Assembly: GCA_007644065.1 (NCBI GenBank)
Contig: VJWN01000011.1
Location: 868,001-932,000 of the forward strand
Direction of reading: 5' to 3'
DNA from: Margaritispora aquatica
Lineage: Eukaryota > Ascomycota > Leotiomycetes > Helotiales > Discinellaceae
DNA length: 64,000 bases
The notes beneath the pieces are model-generated. The model saw only the letters and a program-made list of their open reading frames with translations. It was not told the origin of the DNA and made no database searches. A program made the position numbers and the translations under genes. How positions within the stretch are numbered: position 1 is the stretch's first letter; each line of letters begins with the position of its first letter. Below are positions 13,643 to 25,467 of this stretch, in pieces.

Positions 13643-15722
13643 CTAGTGTCCCTGCTTCGTATAAGCAACCCACAGCTAGCGACGAGGTCGTTTACACTTT
13701 GATTCGTCTGTGGTCTGTTCTCGAAATGAAAACCAATTCGGCGTCCAGCCACCATCAACGACATCACTTCGGATTATCCTTATCGGTGCGAATCTTCACA
13801 TGCAGTGCCTCGCGGATGCTTGCTGATGTCGCCGACGGCAATCTCACGGCGCCAGTGGTGTGTGTCCTCCATCGTGACTTCGGGATCTCTTTCTTAACAC
13901 TCGGTGGAATACCTTCGACGTCCGGGTATGTCCAGAACTCGAGGAGCTCAATAGTACTTCGGAGAAACCTATAACAAAATGTTTTGGGTGGCAATGGCCG
14001 ATGCTCAAATGCACTGTGGTGCAGCGACATGATCTCCTGCAGACTGAAGGTGGTCTCTTCGATGGTCTGAGGATGTGGTGCTGGTGTGAAAGTGGCTCTC
14101 CCCTGCCTGCTGGAGGCACATGGGGGGATGTGATTTAGACTGTTTGGAAGTGGGGAGGATTGAGGATGTCTCTCAACGCCTCAGGGCTTGACCTCACCTC
14201 CACTCTTCATCCGACCTGGCCCCGGCCCCAGCCCTGACCACGGCCACCCGTCTCCACTGTCCTCTCCACCTTCGTTTCTTCAAGTCCCTTGTCTTCGAAG
14301 CTAAGCTGGAAAAATATCCTCAGGGAAATCTAACTCAACCCAGCATGGTGCATATGCCTGTGCCTGTGCCTGTGCCTGTTCCTGACCCAGACCCCTGGAG
14401 AAAGCTCTAGTCTCATGCGTCCAACCAACACCCATACTTGATCTATTTGCTGAACACTAATTCGTGTTTCCCTCTCCGAGATCCCAAACTCATCAAACCA
14501 GACTCCCTCGCTTGGTTGCCCGCTTGCTTGTCGTTGCTCAACGGCTCAAATGGTCCCTGGGAAGGTCGGACAGGGTTAAAATTCTTGTCAGAGTTCTGTC
14601 TGGGGTTTGGTTGGTCAGCCCAACGTCCACCCTGCTTCCTGCTGGGTTTGATGGCTTCAGTCCCCTGCGACAAGCCTCTGCTCCCAGCATTTGGGACATC
14701 ACACATTGGTTGACTTGGCCCAAGATGTTCACTGTGAAATGTTCCACGCACTGCTCGTGCTGATACCAATGCTGTATGATCCTTCCAGACTCCTCCCTCA
14801 TTTTCAAGGTCTATCTTCTGCAAATATCCTCTAGTTTGTATCGTCCATTTTCAAATATCAGCTTGCCAGCATCGAAATCGACCCTACATACATACTTACC
14901 TCTGTGCCTACTTCCAACATCGATATAAATTTGTTATTTTCATGTCAGATACTGACCGAAGAGAGCAAATTTCGCCAGTAGTTCCTGCTTCCGTCACTGC
15001 ATGAAAGCTGGCCTATTTTGCATGCATCTCCCAGGAGAGCTTCTGGTGTTGCAGGAGAACTGATACGATAGAATCTCAACCCAATGTCATCACTTCAGTT
15101 CATTGACATCATCGAATAAGAACCAATTGGGCTTCATATACCTCACAATTACCACTGGCCGAGTTCTGATAGTCGAGCTAAATATTCGGTGCGTACTTTT
15201 TATTCAATTTCACCCATGGATCTCAATTGAAATAGTGCTTGGGTGGGCTGCAGTCAACTTCCCGAATTGGTTCAAACCATTTACCCTGTAGTTTGGGACG
15301 AGGGATCCTTCTCAATACTTAATAGTGTCGACGATCACATCCATGCAATAATCCAATCAACTATAGGTACATAGGCTGATCCAAATTCCTTCTCAGTTGT
15401 ATCTCTTCTCTCATACAAAAGACATTGATAGCTCCCCGAGCCGTCTAGACTTTTAAGATCTGAGATTTGATGATATTATCACATTTTGAACTTCTAGAAG
15501 GTACATTGTATTCTTCAGAGTGTGGCCAGACACATCCAAAATTACCAACTTCCATGAGCCGGCACACGACAAACCCTTTCAATTCTGCCGCATATTAAGT
15601 CGGGTTCCCCTGGTCCCCAGACACATTCGTCAATATATATCCCCACCGAAGACCGGTACGAAACCAGCTGCTTTGCCTGCTGCCAGTTGTCATTCCTGCA
15701 ATCTACTTGCTTGCTTTCCAAT
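13643..15722. other. Intergenic: upstream of the CRIB gene
   Basis: No gene is supported. A minus-strand frame at 14030-13764 (88 codons; low-complexity-free, contains LLEFWTYPDVEGIP) is the least random-looking piece, but it has no recognisable family and no clear promoter. A four-unit TGCCTG repeat lies at 14355-14378, and an AT-rich TATATAT stretch about 90 bp before the next ATG may be the CRIB gene promoter. Confidence 0.4.
14355..14378. repeat. (TGCCTG)4 microsatellite
   Basis: Four perfect hexanucleotide units in non-coding DNA. Confidence 0.85.
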
Positions 15723-18212
15723 ATGTTGAACGATATTATGAGGAGGCTCCCCGCCGTCCATGTCTACGGAACGCCTGTTAGTGTTCAGAAGAACGCTTCC
15801 GACAACGTAATTGCACCCCATTCGTTTATAGAGCCTCCTTCATCGCCGGAGTCTCTACTGCCAGCCATTGATGGACCGCCGTCGCCTGAACGAATTCGAG
15901 CCTATACGGAGGCTATGAAGAGGAGCTCCATCTTTGGAAATAATTCACGTACTGGAACTTTCTCATCCTCTTCATCAGAGCACGCTTCGCTGTCACGAAA
16001 ATCGTCTATCCGTTCAAATTCCAGCAAGATGGGTTCAACAAGGTCTGACAGACCCGAAAGTGTACAGCTGTTTGGATCTATATTCTCGCGGAGTGGACGA
16101 AAGTTGAAAAGAGAGAACAGCGCTGATAGTGGGAAGGGCTCAGCAGCGTCTATGACTCTGAATGATTCCGTTATCCAAGAAGAGTCTGCGAAGGATCATT
16201 ATTTTGGAAAGAAAAGTACGACGCGGACACGCAAGAAGATATCTGCTCCCAAGGACTTCCAACACATTACTCATACGAGACAAGATCATCTTCCGAACCT
16301 ACATCGAACAAGCCGAATGGAGTTGGTCTCGGAGTTCTCGGCCATACGAGCGTCGCAGGCACCAACACATGGTGAATTGAAGGGAATCAGGGCACAGGAT
16401 TTGCACTTCGAGAACTTCTCGTCTGAGGCTTTGAGTACCACAAATGGAGAGCCCTACTATCCGGCACCGAGGAGTCCTCGACAACGACTCGTGCCGAAGA
16501 GGACACCGGCTCCAGTGTTACGACCTATCAGTGTAACTAAATCACATGATAACCTCAGAACAGCGCCGCCGCGTCCACCACGGTCCCCTCTATCTCCAGC
16601 TTGTCCCGTTGCACTACCTGCAAGAACTTCATCGCGGACGGCATCAGTGCTCTTCGATCAATTTGATCCTCTTGCCACTACGAGTATCGAGCGCCCATAT
16701 ACCAGCGGGGGCTTTCGGAAGCCTTCTCCATTCATGCTGCCTGCTCCTTCAACACCTTCATTTGATGATCATATAACTAGTTTGACAGAGCAGTCAATGT
16801 CACACGCCGTTACAACTCCGAAGGACGAAGCATGGCCACTGACAGGCTCGCTTCTGGGCACGTTCGGTCAGGACTTGACGGACGTTCAAGAGGAGGAGGA
16901 AGATCCTGCCCCACGATTCTCACGATTCTCGGCTGAGCTGAGAGCATCGCAATCTGTCCCTGCACTCCGCCGGATATCACAAGATCAAGTGGACGACTCA
17001 CCACCTTTGGAGCCACTCACGCAAATTCCATCAAACAATACCGAAGTTCCCAAAACAGAATCACAAGCAGTTGAATCACAATTAGCCGATGACTCATGGG
17101 AGTCTGATATTGATTGGTGTTATGAGAATGAAGTGGAAGCTGATTGCGACTACCAGTGGGACCAATGTTCGGATGAAAATGCGTCTATCAAAACTGCGAC
17201 GGAACCTAAACCAGCCCAACCAGTACTTCAACTCAAAGTTCAAAATGATGAGCGAGTTTACAACGGAAGATTTAGGCCGTCTCTACTCGCGCCAGCCCCT
17301 TACGAGCTGCCACAGTTGTCACCCGTGTCAAACACATCAACACCTTGTTCAGATCCACGAACCCCCGCATTCTTACAGCCCAAGCATGTTCGCTCTCCTT
17401 CGCATGCATCCTCCTTCAAGGAATCCCATGGCTTCAATCTTTCACCAACATTACTGATCCCAGCCGATTTCCAGTTGCAGATGGAACAAGATGCTATATA
17501 TCAGGAGCAGTTTGTTCAAGACACGGCCTCGGCCTCGATATTTGTCCACGAGTCGTTCAATCAGCATTTCTCGCCCATCGATGAGAATGAATCGAGCACT
17601 TCTTCTTACCGCTCATCTAACTTCTCCCGAGGCTCAGCACGCAGTTCCTCAAGCACGCGTATCTCTTCGACCACTTCACGCGGCAGTCAAGACTCCATCA
17701 TCTTGCTCAATGGTGCTACGAATTTTAACCGAGCCCACTGCAGTATCGGGTCTGCTTCTTCACTGCCAGATTTGGTCCATTCAATGCACCATCAACCACA
17801 TGGGTTTGATCTTCCACTTGACATATCAGGAATGAACGTCGCAGACGATACACTAGATTCAGCCCCAGCACCTGGAGTTTCTGGGCCATCGTCGGCGCTC
17901 GCTTCATTACAACAACGGAGGAGAAAATCCATCGCTCTCGAGCAGGGCCTTCGCCACCTGGCCTCAGCAGCACCCTCAATCCAGATCGACGACAGGGAGC
18001 TAGAGATCTCGGCACCAGTGTCCACATTGAGCCCAGTGCCTGAATCCTTCCCTGAGTTGTCAGCAGAGATTGTTGGGCAGAAACAAATTCACGGCCGAAA
18101 GGTGTCTGCCCCTATTTCGCCCAGTGCGAGAGAGTTCAAAGGTCGTGCTCGCTCGGCTACAGCCTCTGCTGGTAAGGTGCGAGCTTCATACGCACTGTTT
18201 CCTCAGATTTAA
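15723..18212 (+). CDS. Disordered protein with CRIB-type (Cdc42/Rac-binding) motif
   Basis: A single exon encodes 829 aa. I start it at ATG 15723 (MLNDIMRR), because the frame upstream has only non-ATG codons back to 15687. The protein is mostly low-complexity Ser/Pro-rich sequence. Near residues 173-184 it has ISAPKDFQHITH, matching the CRIB core ISxP..FxHxxH that binds GTP-loaded Cdc42/Rac. The usual Val-Gly after the second His is Thr-Arg here. No kinase domain follows, so it is not a PAK; it is more likely a small-GTPase effector or scaffold in polarised growth (inference). Further features are Ser-rich basic stretches (SLSRKSSIRSNSSK), Pro-rich PPRPPRSP, an acidic patch (DSWESDIDW) and an RRRKS basic motif near the C-terminus, possible phosphorylation or SH3-binding sites. 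Upstream and downstream are long gene-free intervals. Confidence 0.8.
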   Translation: MLNDIMRRLPAVHVYGTPVSVQKNASDNVIAPHSFIEPPSSPESLLPAIDGPPSPERIRAYTEAMKRSSIFGNNSRTGTFSSSSSEHASLSRKSSIRSNSSKMGSTRSDRPESVQLFGSIFSRSGRKLKRENSADSGKGSAASMTLNDSVIQEESAKDHYFGKKSTTRTRKKISAPKDFQHITHTRQDHLPNLHRTSRMELVSEFSAIRASQAPTHGELKGIRAQDLHFENFSSEALSTTNGEPYYPAPRSPRQRLVPKRTPAPVLRPISVTKSHDNLRTAPPRPPRSPLSPACPVALPARTSSRTASVLFDQFDPLATTSIERPYTSGGFRKPSPFMLPAPSTPSFDDHITSLTEQSMSHAVTTPKDEAWPLTGSLLGTFGQDLTDVQEEEEDPAPRFSRFSAELRASQSVPALRRISQDQVDDSPPLEPLTQIPSNNTEVPKTESQAVESQLADDSWESDIDWCYENEVEADCDYQWDQCSDENASIKTATEPKPAQPVLQLKVQNDERVYNGRFRPSLLAPAPYELPQLSPVSNTSTPCSDPRTPAFLQPKHVRSPSHASSFKESHGFNLSPTLLIPADFQLQMEQDAIYQEQFVQDTASASIFVHESFNQHFSPIDENESSTSSYRSSNFSRGSARSSSSTRISSTTSRGSQDSIILLNGATNFNRAHCSIGSASSLPDLVHSMHHQPHGFDLPLDISGMNVADDTLDSAPAPGVSGPSSALASLQQRRRKSIALEQGLRHLASAAPSIQIDDRELEISAPVSTLSPVPESFPELSAEIVGQKQIHGRKVSAPISPSAREFKGRARSATASAGKVRASYALFPQI

Positions 18213-21200
18213 GAACAGCACACGATTACACAACTGCGCTCTTTTTGCGGAAGTGTTAAATATTATTAGCAGCGAGGGCAAAAGTTTATGTTTTCATGAC
18301 AATGTTTCTTCTGTTCACGATCGGGCGGCGCACTGGTTTGCAGCGATAAACATAAACTGAAAAGCGAACATAGACCGTCGGACGTTTTTTGTTAGTCATT
18401 TTCATCTTCTGGTGTTCGTGGAAGGGGAGTTCCAGCTACGACTTGTTATGTTTCACATGATTTTATGTATTTCCTGGGTTTTCTACCTTTGGGTCAAGAA
18501 GTAGTCAATTTTACATTCTTGGCTCCTTGGAGGGTTTGTGAATGGCAGCTGTTTAGCGGCGCGGGTTATCTTATGGAGCATGGGTGTGAGAGATATGTAT
18601 GATTATCATTCTTACTGTCGTTTGTGCATACTTTTGGTTTCTCATTTGTCTGGTTTGGTGTGCAAGGGGATGGTGAACGGAAAGCATTATTACTGGACTC
18701 GGAGGTTTGGATGGATGGATGGCAAGGGGACATGGAGATTTGGAATTCTCTGGGAAGGAAAACTCATGAGAACGAGAATGGGAAAGAGAGACATGGATGA
18801 GTGGACTGCAAGAGGGCGTTGTTTGAAGACGAGGCGGCATGGCGGAAAAGCGACCGAGGAAGGAAGACAGGAGGAGTGAAAACGAAGATCAAACCGAGGA
18901 TCTGTTTGAAGCGAAGCGAGAAGGCTGGCGAGAGACTAGAGGAGAGGAGAACATGGGCTGGAAAATAGATCAATTCCATTCTCGGCGGCATGATGTAGCT
19001 TAGTGAAGATAGGTGGGACTTTGTATGAGAGTTAGAGAAAGAAAGAACAATGAAATCAAGAATTACACACAAGCAGATACTTGCATCTACAGTTTCAATC
19101 CATACATTCTACATTCTAACCTACTCACTGTAAGAAGCAGCTCATCACTCGAGAACGACATCAATTCACAAGGGACATGGAAAACCACGAGGTCAACAAC
19201 ACGACTCGATTCTCTCACAAGCCTACTGAACAAGCATATTCGCTGTCTCGTGCAATCAATCGATACCGAACACCTCCCAACCCGACCTCGGACGACATCG
19301 AGAATCGGCCCATCTCGAACGGAGTAAGATATTAGCAAAGAAAACAGGGGCTTGGATCAATTCCTCATTGGGTGGGGAGGAACGCGCATGCGAGCGACGC
19401 CAGAAGTGGACAGCAGACAGGAAGCAGGAGAGAGAGGAAGGAGAAAGTAGTGGGGAAACTACAGCTTCCGGCCGTATTTTTTGCACTCGTATTGGTCGGA
19501 GATGGGTATGGAGTAGGCTGGTAGGTAGGGCAGGAGGGCATGATGGCAGGAGCATAGGTACCTACCTAGGGTATGGTTGGTAGGGAGGAGGAGAGGAGGA
19601 AGTGGAGGAGTGGTGGAGGAGGAGGAGGGTTGATCAAACTCTCGGTGCTGCAGATGCAAATGCAAATGCAGACGTAGAAGCAGAAGCAGCAGCGGGCTGC
19701 GCCGTTGGGATTGGGATGGATCGAGCATGAGCATGAGAGAGACACAGAAGGAAGAGAAAGGACAGGTTTATCCGTTACCGAACTGAATTGGAATTAAATT
19801 GAATTGAATGCACTTCACTCTTAATGGACGAAAAGCATATTGTAATGAACCGCTTGTGGTAGACGAATGAACCTGCGCCACTTTTATTGCTGGCGGCTGG
19901 GGGCGTACATCATCCAGACATCCATTCTGTTAGGGCTGGCTAGTGAATTTTGCTGCAAACGAAGGAACCCGGCCGAATGTGCAGTGCGGTGCGGTGGAGA
20001 AGGAAGTGCGATGCGGTAGACAGCTAACGGTGAAGAACACGGCTCGGCAAGGTGAGATGGAGTGAGATGAAGTGAGGTGAGGTAAGATGATGGATCATGG
20101 AATGATGGGATGGGCTTGCGATTTCCACGGAATGCGGGTGAGATGATTCAGGAGATGCGATTCGTTGCGGTATCTCGTACCGATCGCGAGACCACGGGCG
20201 CGCGATTGATGTCGGGGTGAGCTTGCGATGTGTGTCGGGCTGTGCCGTCGCCGTTGATGATGATGCTGGTGCCGGTGTGGTTGCTGGTGCTGGTTCAATA
20301 GTTGATGTGATATTAGTATTATGAACAGGGTAGGTCTTAAGTCTGTATAACGTATGTCGACCTAGGTATAGTTTGTGTCCCTAACTAGATGATAATTGGT
20401 AAAAGTATGAGTAATTAAGACGACGAGGATGTTGTGCTGGGCGAGCCAGTCAGAGAATTGCGCTTGCGATGTGTTTCTGAAACACATGTGTATGTACAGG
20501 GCTTTGGCCATGCTCGTCGATGCGGTGCTACATCAAATAGTCGAGGTGTGAGGTATATCTCATGGATTCTCTCGGTTGCTCGTATGGGGTTGGATTGGCT
20601 TCCACGTCTTTTCCATTGCGTGGCAAGAGAGCTATAGCTGCTTGCGTGTATCTTAGCCTATAGGCTTAGTGTTCATTGCATTGCATAGCATCGCATTACC
20701 TCGCCTGTCCTCGGTGGCTGCGCAAGCAGGAAGTGCGAGATACTCCTTTGAGCCATTTATTATTTCGGAGTGACAGTGAGAAAAAAAAGAGGATGAAAAT
20801 TTTCTATTCGTGCTGTGCTTATGCGGGTGGAAAGGAAGTGAAGAGAAGTCTGGGGGAGGGGTATTTAGGCATGGCGGGGTTGGTGAAGCGAGCTGCTGGT
20901 GCTGGTGGAAAGGAGGTGTGTGTGGAATTGTGGAGAGACCTGGTCGTTTCTCCTGCTCCTGGTCCTGGAAAGACGGCACCCCGCAATCGCAATCGGAGAG
21001 AGGAGTTTTGTGATTTGTGATTGTGCTGGAAGGATACGGTAGCCGGACAAGACGGAGAATTGGGTGGGTTGAGCCTGTGTTACTGTTGGTGTTGGCGTTG
21101 GATTTGGAAGTTGAGGGTGTATCTCCGTAAAAGACGGATTGTGGGCGAGGGTGTGGTCGTTGACAGGGAGGTGTGATGGCAAGCTGTGATGGTAAGCTGT

Positions 21201-22200
21201 ACCCGGTTGTTTGGTTTGAGAGGAAGAAGGGGTTGGTTAAATGTGAGCTTGGAAAGGCTTACGTATGTTCTAGAAGGTGGAAGGCATTGTGAAACTGAGA
21301 ATGAAATAATATTGAATATTGAAGATGGGTGATCTTAGAGGTGATCCCAACTCTTCGACGTATGTTGTTGACCGAAGCGCTTCTCAATTTTGAATGATGT
21401 AGATGCATACGAGGAGATTGCTTTCCCCTCACTTTCGGAGAAAATGTACACCTGTTAATTTGTGTGATTGGTAGACTTGAGATTGTAATAAGACTTGGAA
21501 AACTATCATAGGTTGAGGGCTTAAATTCTCCGTATGGCTCGAGAAGAAGTTGTGTTGTGAAGGAACCATGTCTTCGAATGACAAGACTCAGATATTAATG
21601 CATCCATCTTCTTTGAGGCATAAAAACAAGCGATAATAGGCCACTAATTAGCTGTACAATGTGTCATGAAAGTATCTCTTCTTAGCTTAGCTGCATAATA
21701 ACTTCGTTTGTGCTGGTAATGTGACTGTGCTACTAGTCTCTAATATCTCGCTTGAATTGTTGATACGTTGTAAACACAAACATCGCTTAAAAAGGAGGTA
21801 TCAATAAGTTGTACATACTTTAGGTTATAAAGCAAGATTGCCTATCGCTTACAAAATCACCTTCTCGATATGTTTTGCTATGCTAATACTTGTTGTATTC
21901 AGACGACGCCTTGGGAAATCAAAGTGCTAACACTTTTTCTCGCCATTATCTCTGTACCTATTCAGAGGAAGGACGTAGTTACGATCAATTTAACAGTAAC
22001 ATCTAATTGAAGAACTTGTCGACCATCTGTTCCTTATATACCTTACTTTCAAAGTGAGCTTTATGAAGTTATTTATTCTATCGAAGAAGTGGGCAGTTGA
22101 TGATCTCGCTGCCCCGCCAAAAGCTAATCCGATTATGGTTTAGCTCCCGCCATGCAGCCTCGAGCTTGTTTGGAATACCGCTATTTGGATATCACTACCA
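18213..22200. other. Gene-free interval of about 4 kb
   Basis: No gene is supported. The 18.6-21.2 kb part is strongly purine-skewed on the + strand (GGAGGA/GAAGG tracts, for example 19583-19640). This produces long but meaningless minus-strand open frames rich in Ser, Leu, Pro and His. 21.2-22.2 kb is AT-rich and forms the promoter side of the M18 peptidase gene. Confidence 0.45.
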
Positions 22201-23884
22201 ATGTTCACCAGAATTTCCATCTGTCTGTTGAGAAGTTATAGAACGTCTTATACTCCAACAACTATCTCCAGAGCATACGTAACTCTGGAAGCCTCCAAAA
22301 TGCCACCCAAAAAGGTTTCTGCGGCGGTTATGAAGGCCAATGACTTCATTGACTTTGTCAACGACTCCCCCACTCGTGAGTACATGTGCTATATATCATA
22401 TCACTCGCAGGTCTAATATTGAGATAGCATATCATGCCGTACAATCTGCGGTGACCAGATTGGTTAAGGCCGGCTTCGAAGAGATCAAAGAGCGAGACAG
22501 TTGGGCATCCACCTTACAACCTGGTGGAAAGTACTACCTTACACGAAACGGTTCTTCGATCGTAGCCTTTGCTATTGGCAAGAAATGGAAGCCAGGAAAC
22601 CCTATTGCCATGATCGGCGCACATACGGACTCTTGTACTCTACGCTTGAAGCCAGTGAGCAAGAAGAGCGGTGCGGGCTTCATGCAGGTCGGTGTAGAAA
22701 CATACGGCGGTGGTATCTGGCATACTTGGTTTGATCGAGATCTCAGTATTGCTGGGAGGGTAATGGTCAAAGATGGGAAGGGCAACTATCAGCAGAAACT
22801 CATCAAGGTTGAGAGGCCGATCTTGCGGATACCCACTTTGGCCATCCACCTCGACCGCTCAAGCAGTTTCGATCCCAACAAGGAGAATGAGCTCTTCCCA
22901 ATAGCTGGCTTGGTTGCTGCTGAGTTGAACCGCACTGGTGCTAGCAAGACAGACGAGAAAGAGGAGGAGGAAGACGCAGATTTCAAGCCTCTGAAGGCAC
23001 TCTCGGATCGTCACCACCCATACGTCGTCGAGATCATTGCCGAGCACGCAGGCGTTGATGTGGATGATGTGGTTGACTTCGAGATTGTCCTTTATGATAC
23101 TCAGAAATCGTGCATTGGGGGTATTAACAATGAGTTGATCTTCTCAGCGAGACTGGATAATCTTGGGATGACGTACTGTGCCATTGAGGGTCTCATTGAG
23201 TCAGTTTCGTCGCCATCTGCTCTAGAGAAAGAATCCAGCATCCGCCTCACAACGTGTTTTGACCACGAAGAAATCGGAAGCACCTCTGCTCAAGGAGCTG
23301 CGTCTAATCTTCTTCCGGCTGTTCTACGTCGTCTGTCTGTGATCCCAGCACATAACGATGCTGGCTCGGATAACTCCTACGAGAAAATTGGTCGTGAAGT
23401 TGACTTGGATATTGCAACTGCATATGAGCAAACTCTTGCTTCGTCTTTCCTAGTCTCAGCCGATATGGCTCATTCCGTCAACCCAAACTACACCCAAAAA
23501 TACGAACCTGATCATCGCCCAGAGATGAACAAGGGAACAGTCATCAAGATTAATGCCAACCAGCGCTATGCCACAAATTCTCCAGGCATTGTTCTCATTC
23601 AGGAGGTCGCACGCAGGGCAAAGCCCAGCGCCGACTCGATAAGCTCATTTGGTGTTCCATTGCAATTGTTTGTGGTCCGTAATGACTCGTCTTGTGGAAG
23701 CACGATCGGACCTATGCTCTCAGCAGCTCTAGGAACGCGGACTTTGGACTTGGGCAATGCTCAATTATCTATGCACAGTATTCGAGAAGTCGGTGGCGTT
23801 TATGATGTGGAGCATGGTATTCGGCTGTTTGAGTCGTTCTTTGATCATTTCTCGGAGTTGGAGGCTAAGATTTTGGTTGACTAG
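22201..23884 (+). CDS. APE4: M18 aspartyl aminopeptidase (DNPEP/Ape4-like)
   Basis: This metallopeptidase removes N-terminal Asp/Glu from peptides and works as a large homo-oligomer. The exons are 22201-22375 and 22428-23884, giving 543 aa. The 52-bp phase-1 intron restores the family motif NDSPTPYHAV across the junction. Visible metal and catalytic residues are H124 (GAHTDS), E339/E340 (FDHEEIGS), D404 (SADMAHS) and H508 (SMHSIRE). GRVMV and KINANQRYATN are also typical of the family. The sequence is closer to cytosolic DNPEP/Ape4 than to vacuolar Ape1, since no Ape1-like propeptide is seen. The first 33 residues (MFTRISICLLRSYRTSY...) are Arg/Ser/Thr-rich with no acid before E30 and look like a mitochondrial presequence. 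A second in-frame ATG at 22300 (MPPKKVSAAV) gives a 510-aa cytosolic-type protein, so two products are possible. Confidence 0.94.
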
Positions 23885-25467
23885 GGCAGGGTGCAATACT
23901 GGCGCTAGTAGAACACCTAAATGATACCAATGAAGCTTTCATGATATTTTGCAACTACTTGTATAAACTGCCGCCCTAAGTATCATCATGTCTCCCCCTA
24001 CTTTCTCACACATACTACGGTATTGCCACAACCAAGGAACTACAATCGCATCGCGAAGGCTGTCACATTAGCCAATAAATAACATATCTTCTCTACGGCA
24101 CCGATGGGATGAAAATACACAGTCAGATAGCCACACCACACAAGATTTTTTGCTCAGGCGATTTATCAAAGACGAAAATTACTGATTTGGCGGGTTTCGT
24201 GTCACTAGAGATGCATTCTGCCTTTTCGCCCTAGTAGAAGGAGGGAGGGTGCTTTGCTTCTTGGTGCTTTGATATTATCATACATCGGGGGTGATGTGAG
24301 GTTGAGTTTATTATTTCTACTGTTACAGGAAGGAGTTAGGACGACATATTTGCAAATGCACCTTACTGTTGAGTCAGTCGGCCACACATTGACACAGAAT
24401 TTAGGAACAGAACTGGATCTATCCCCTGAAATTAATATCAAAGACAAGAGTAGCAGTCGACTTCACCACGAATCTCCATGGCTGAATATAGAACTACAAA
24501 TGGGAGATTCCGCTCCTGCTGTAGATTCTCATATCGTGTGGACTACTCGTTCCGTTCCTCGCTTACTCGAAAGACATCAAGACGACAGCAGAATCTGAGT
24601 GTAAAGCCATTTGAACCTAATGATAACTGAACTGAACAGAGATGCCTCTAGTTCCTATCGCGGATATTGAATCCTCAATCACTCATTGTACTTTTATCCA
24701 GGCAAGGAGCTTCCCATGCTTTTGGCCTCTCCAGAATTACAATCGTTTAGCTTTGAGTGCCTTTTAGCAAGCTAGTTTCGATGGATCACGGTGGATTTTC
24801 CACACTTCACCCTATATTCTGTAAATAAAATAAATCTCAGGAACATTTGCTGCGATGGTAATCTCAAACATTCGACTTCGAACCCCCCAGCAAGCCTCCC
24901 AGGTGCAAACCCAGGTTATTTGACATCAGTTCTCCTCAGATGTTCTCGTTAGCACATCGAACAAGTCCCAGAAAAACCTCCCAATACACCCAAAATCCAC
25001 CGATTTAGGTAATAAAGGTCATATTTAGCGAATCTGGTAAGCCAGGTATTAGTGGGTGGTCTAGATAGACGTTCTCGACTGGTAGACGATGCTAAGCGGC
25101 ATGGTAATTAGACCTCGACTGACACAACTAGTTACGCCATTTGATTTTAATGGAAGCGAGAGGTCGAAATCGATAACCAGGGGATATAACCTTGATAGAT
25201 GCAATGGCTCCAATAATTTCCTAGCCCGATGGCCCCAATTTCGAGATCCGTTATCCGACTTCGAAGTGCAGAAGTGGTTACATCATCACCCTATAGAATT
25301 TGATCTCTACTACAAGCCGAATTGATATGAAGTCGTCATAACCCTTCCGGAGCCCACCTCCTGAACTTTATGATCCACAAATATGATGATTGGAAGCACA
25401 TTCATAACAAAACCCATATATTGATTCCTGCCACAATCGACTTTCCCATCTCTCTTAAATCGTCTTC
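23885..25467. other. Intergenic: between M18 peptidase and NTF2-like gene
   Basis: About 1.6 kb with no supported gene. One 114-codon frame (24254-24598, +) has no recognisable domain. A TTCGAACCCC string near 24883 resembles a tRNA T-loop, but no cloverleaf can be built around it. Confidence 0.45.

Noticed and set aside
13764..14030. 88-codon minus-strand frame with LLEFWTYPDVEGIP
   Set aside because: The composition looks protein-like, but there is no family, promoter, or splice structure to support a gene call.
15687..15722. Upstream extension of the CRIB protein
   Set aside because: The frame is open here but contains no ATG; TTG is not a normal start in fungi, and ATG 15723 is the first.
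24870..24920. Possible tRNA (TTCGAACCCC)
   Set aside because: No acceptor, D or anticodon stems can be paired around the T-loop-like string.
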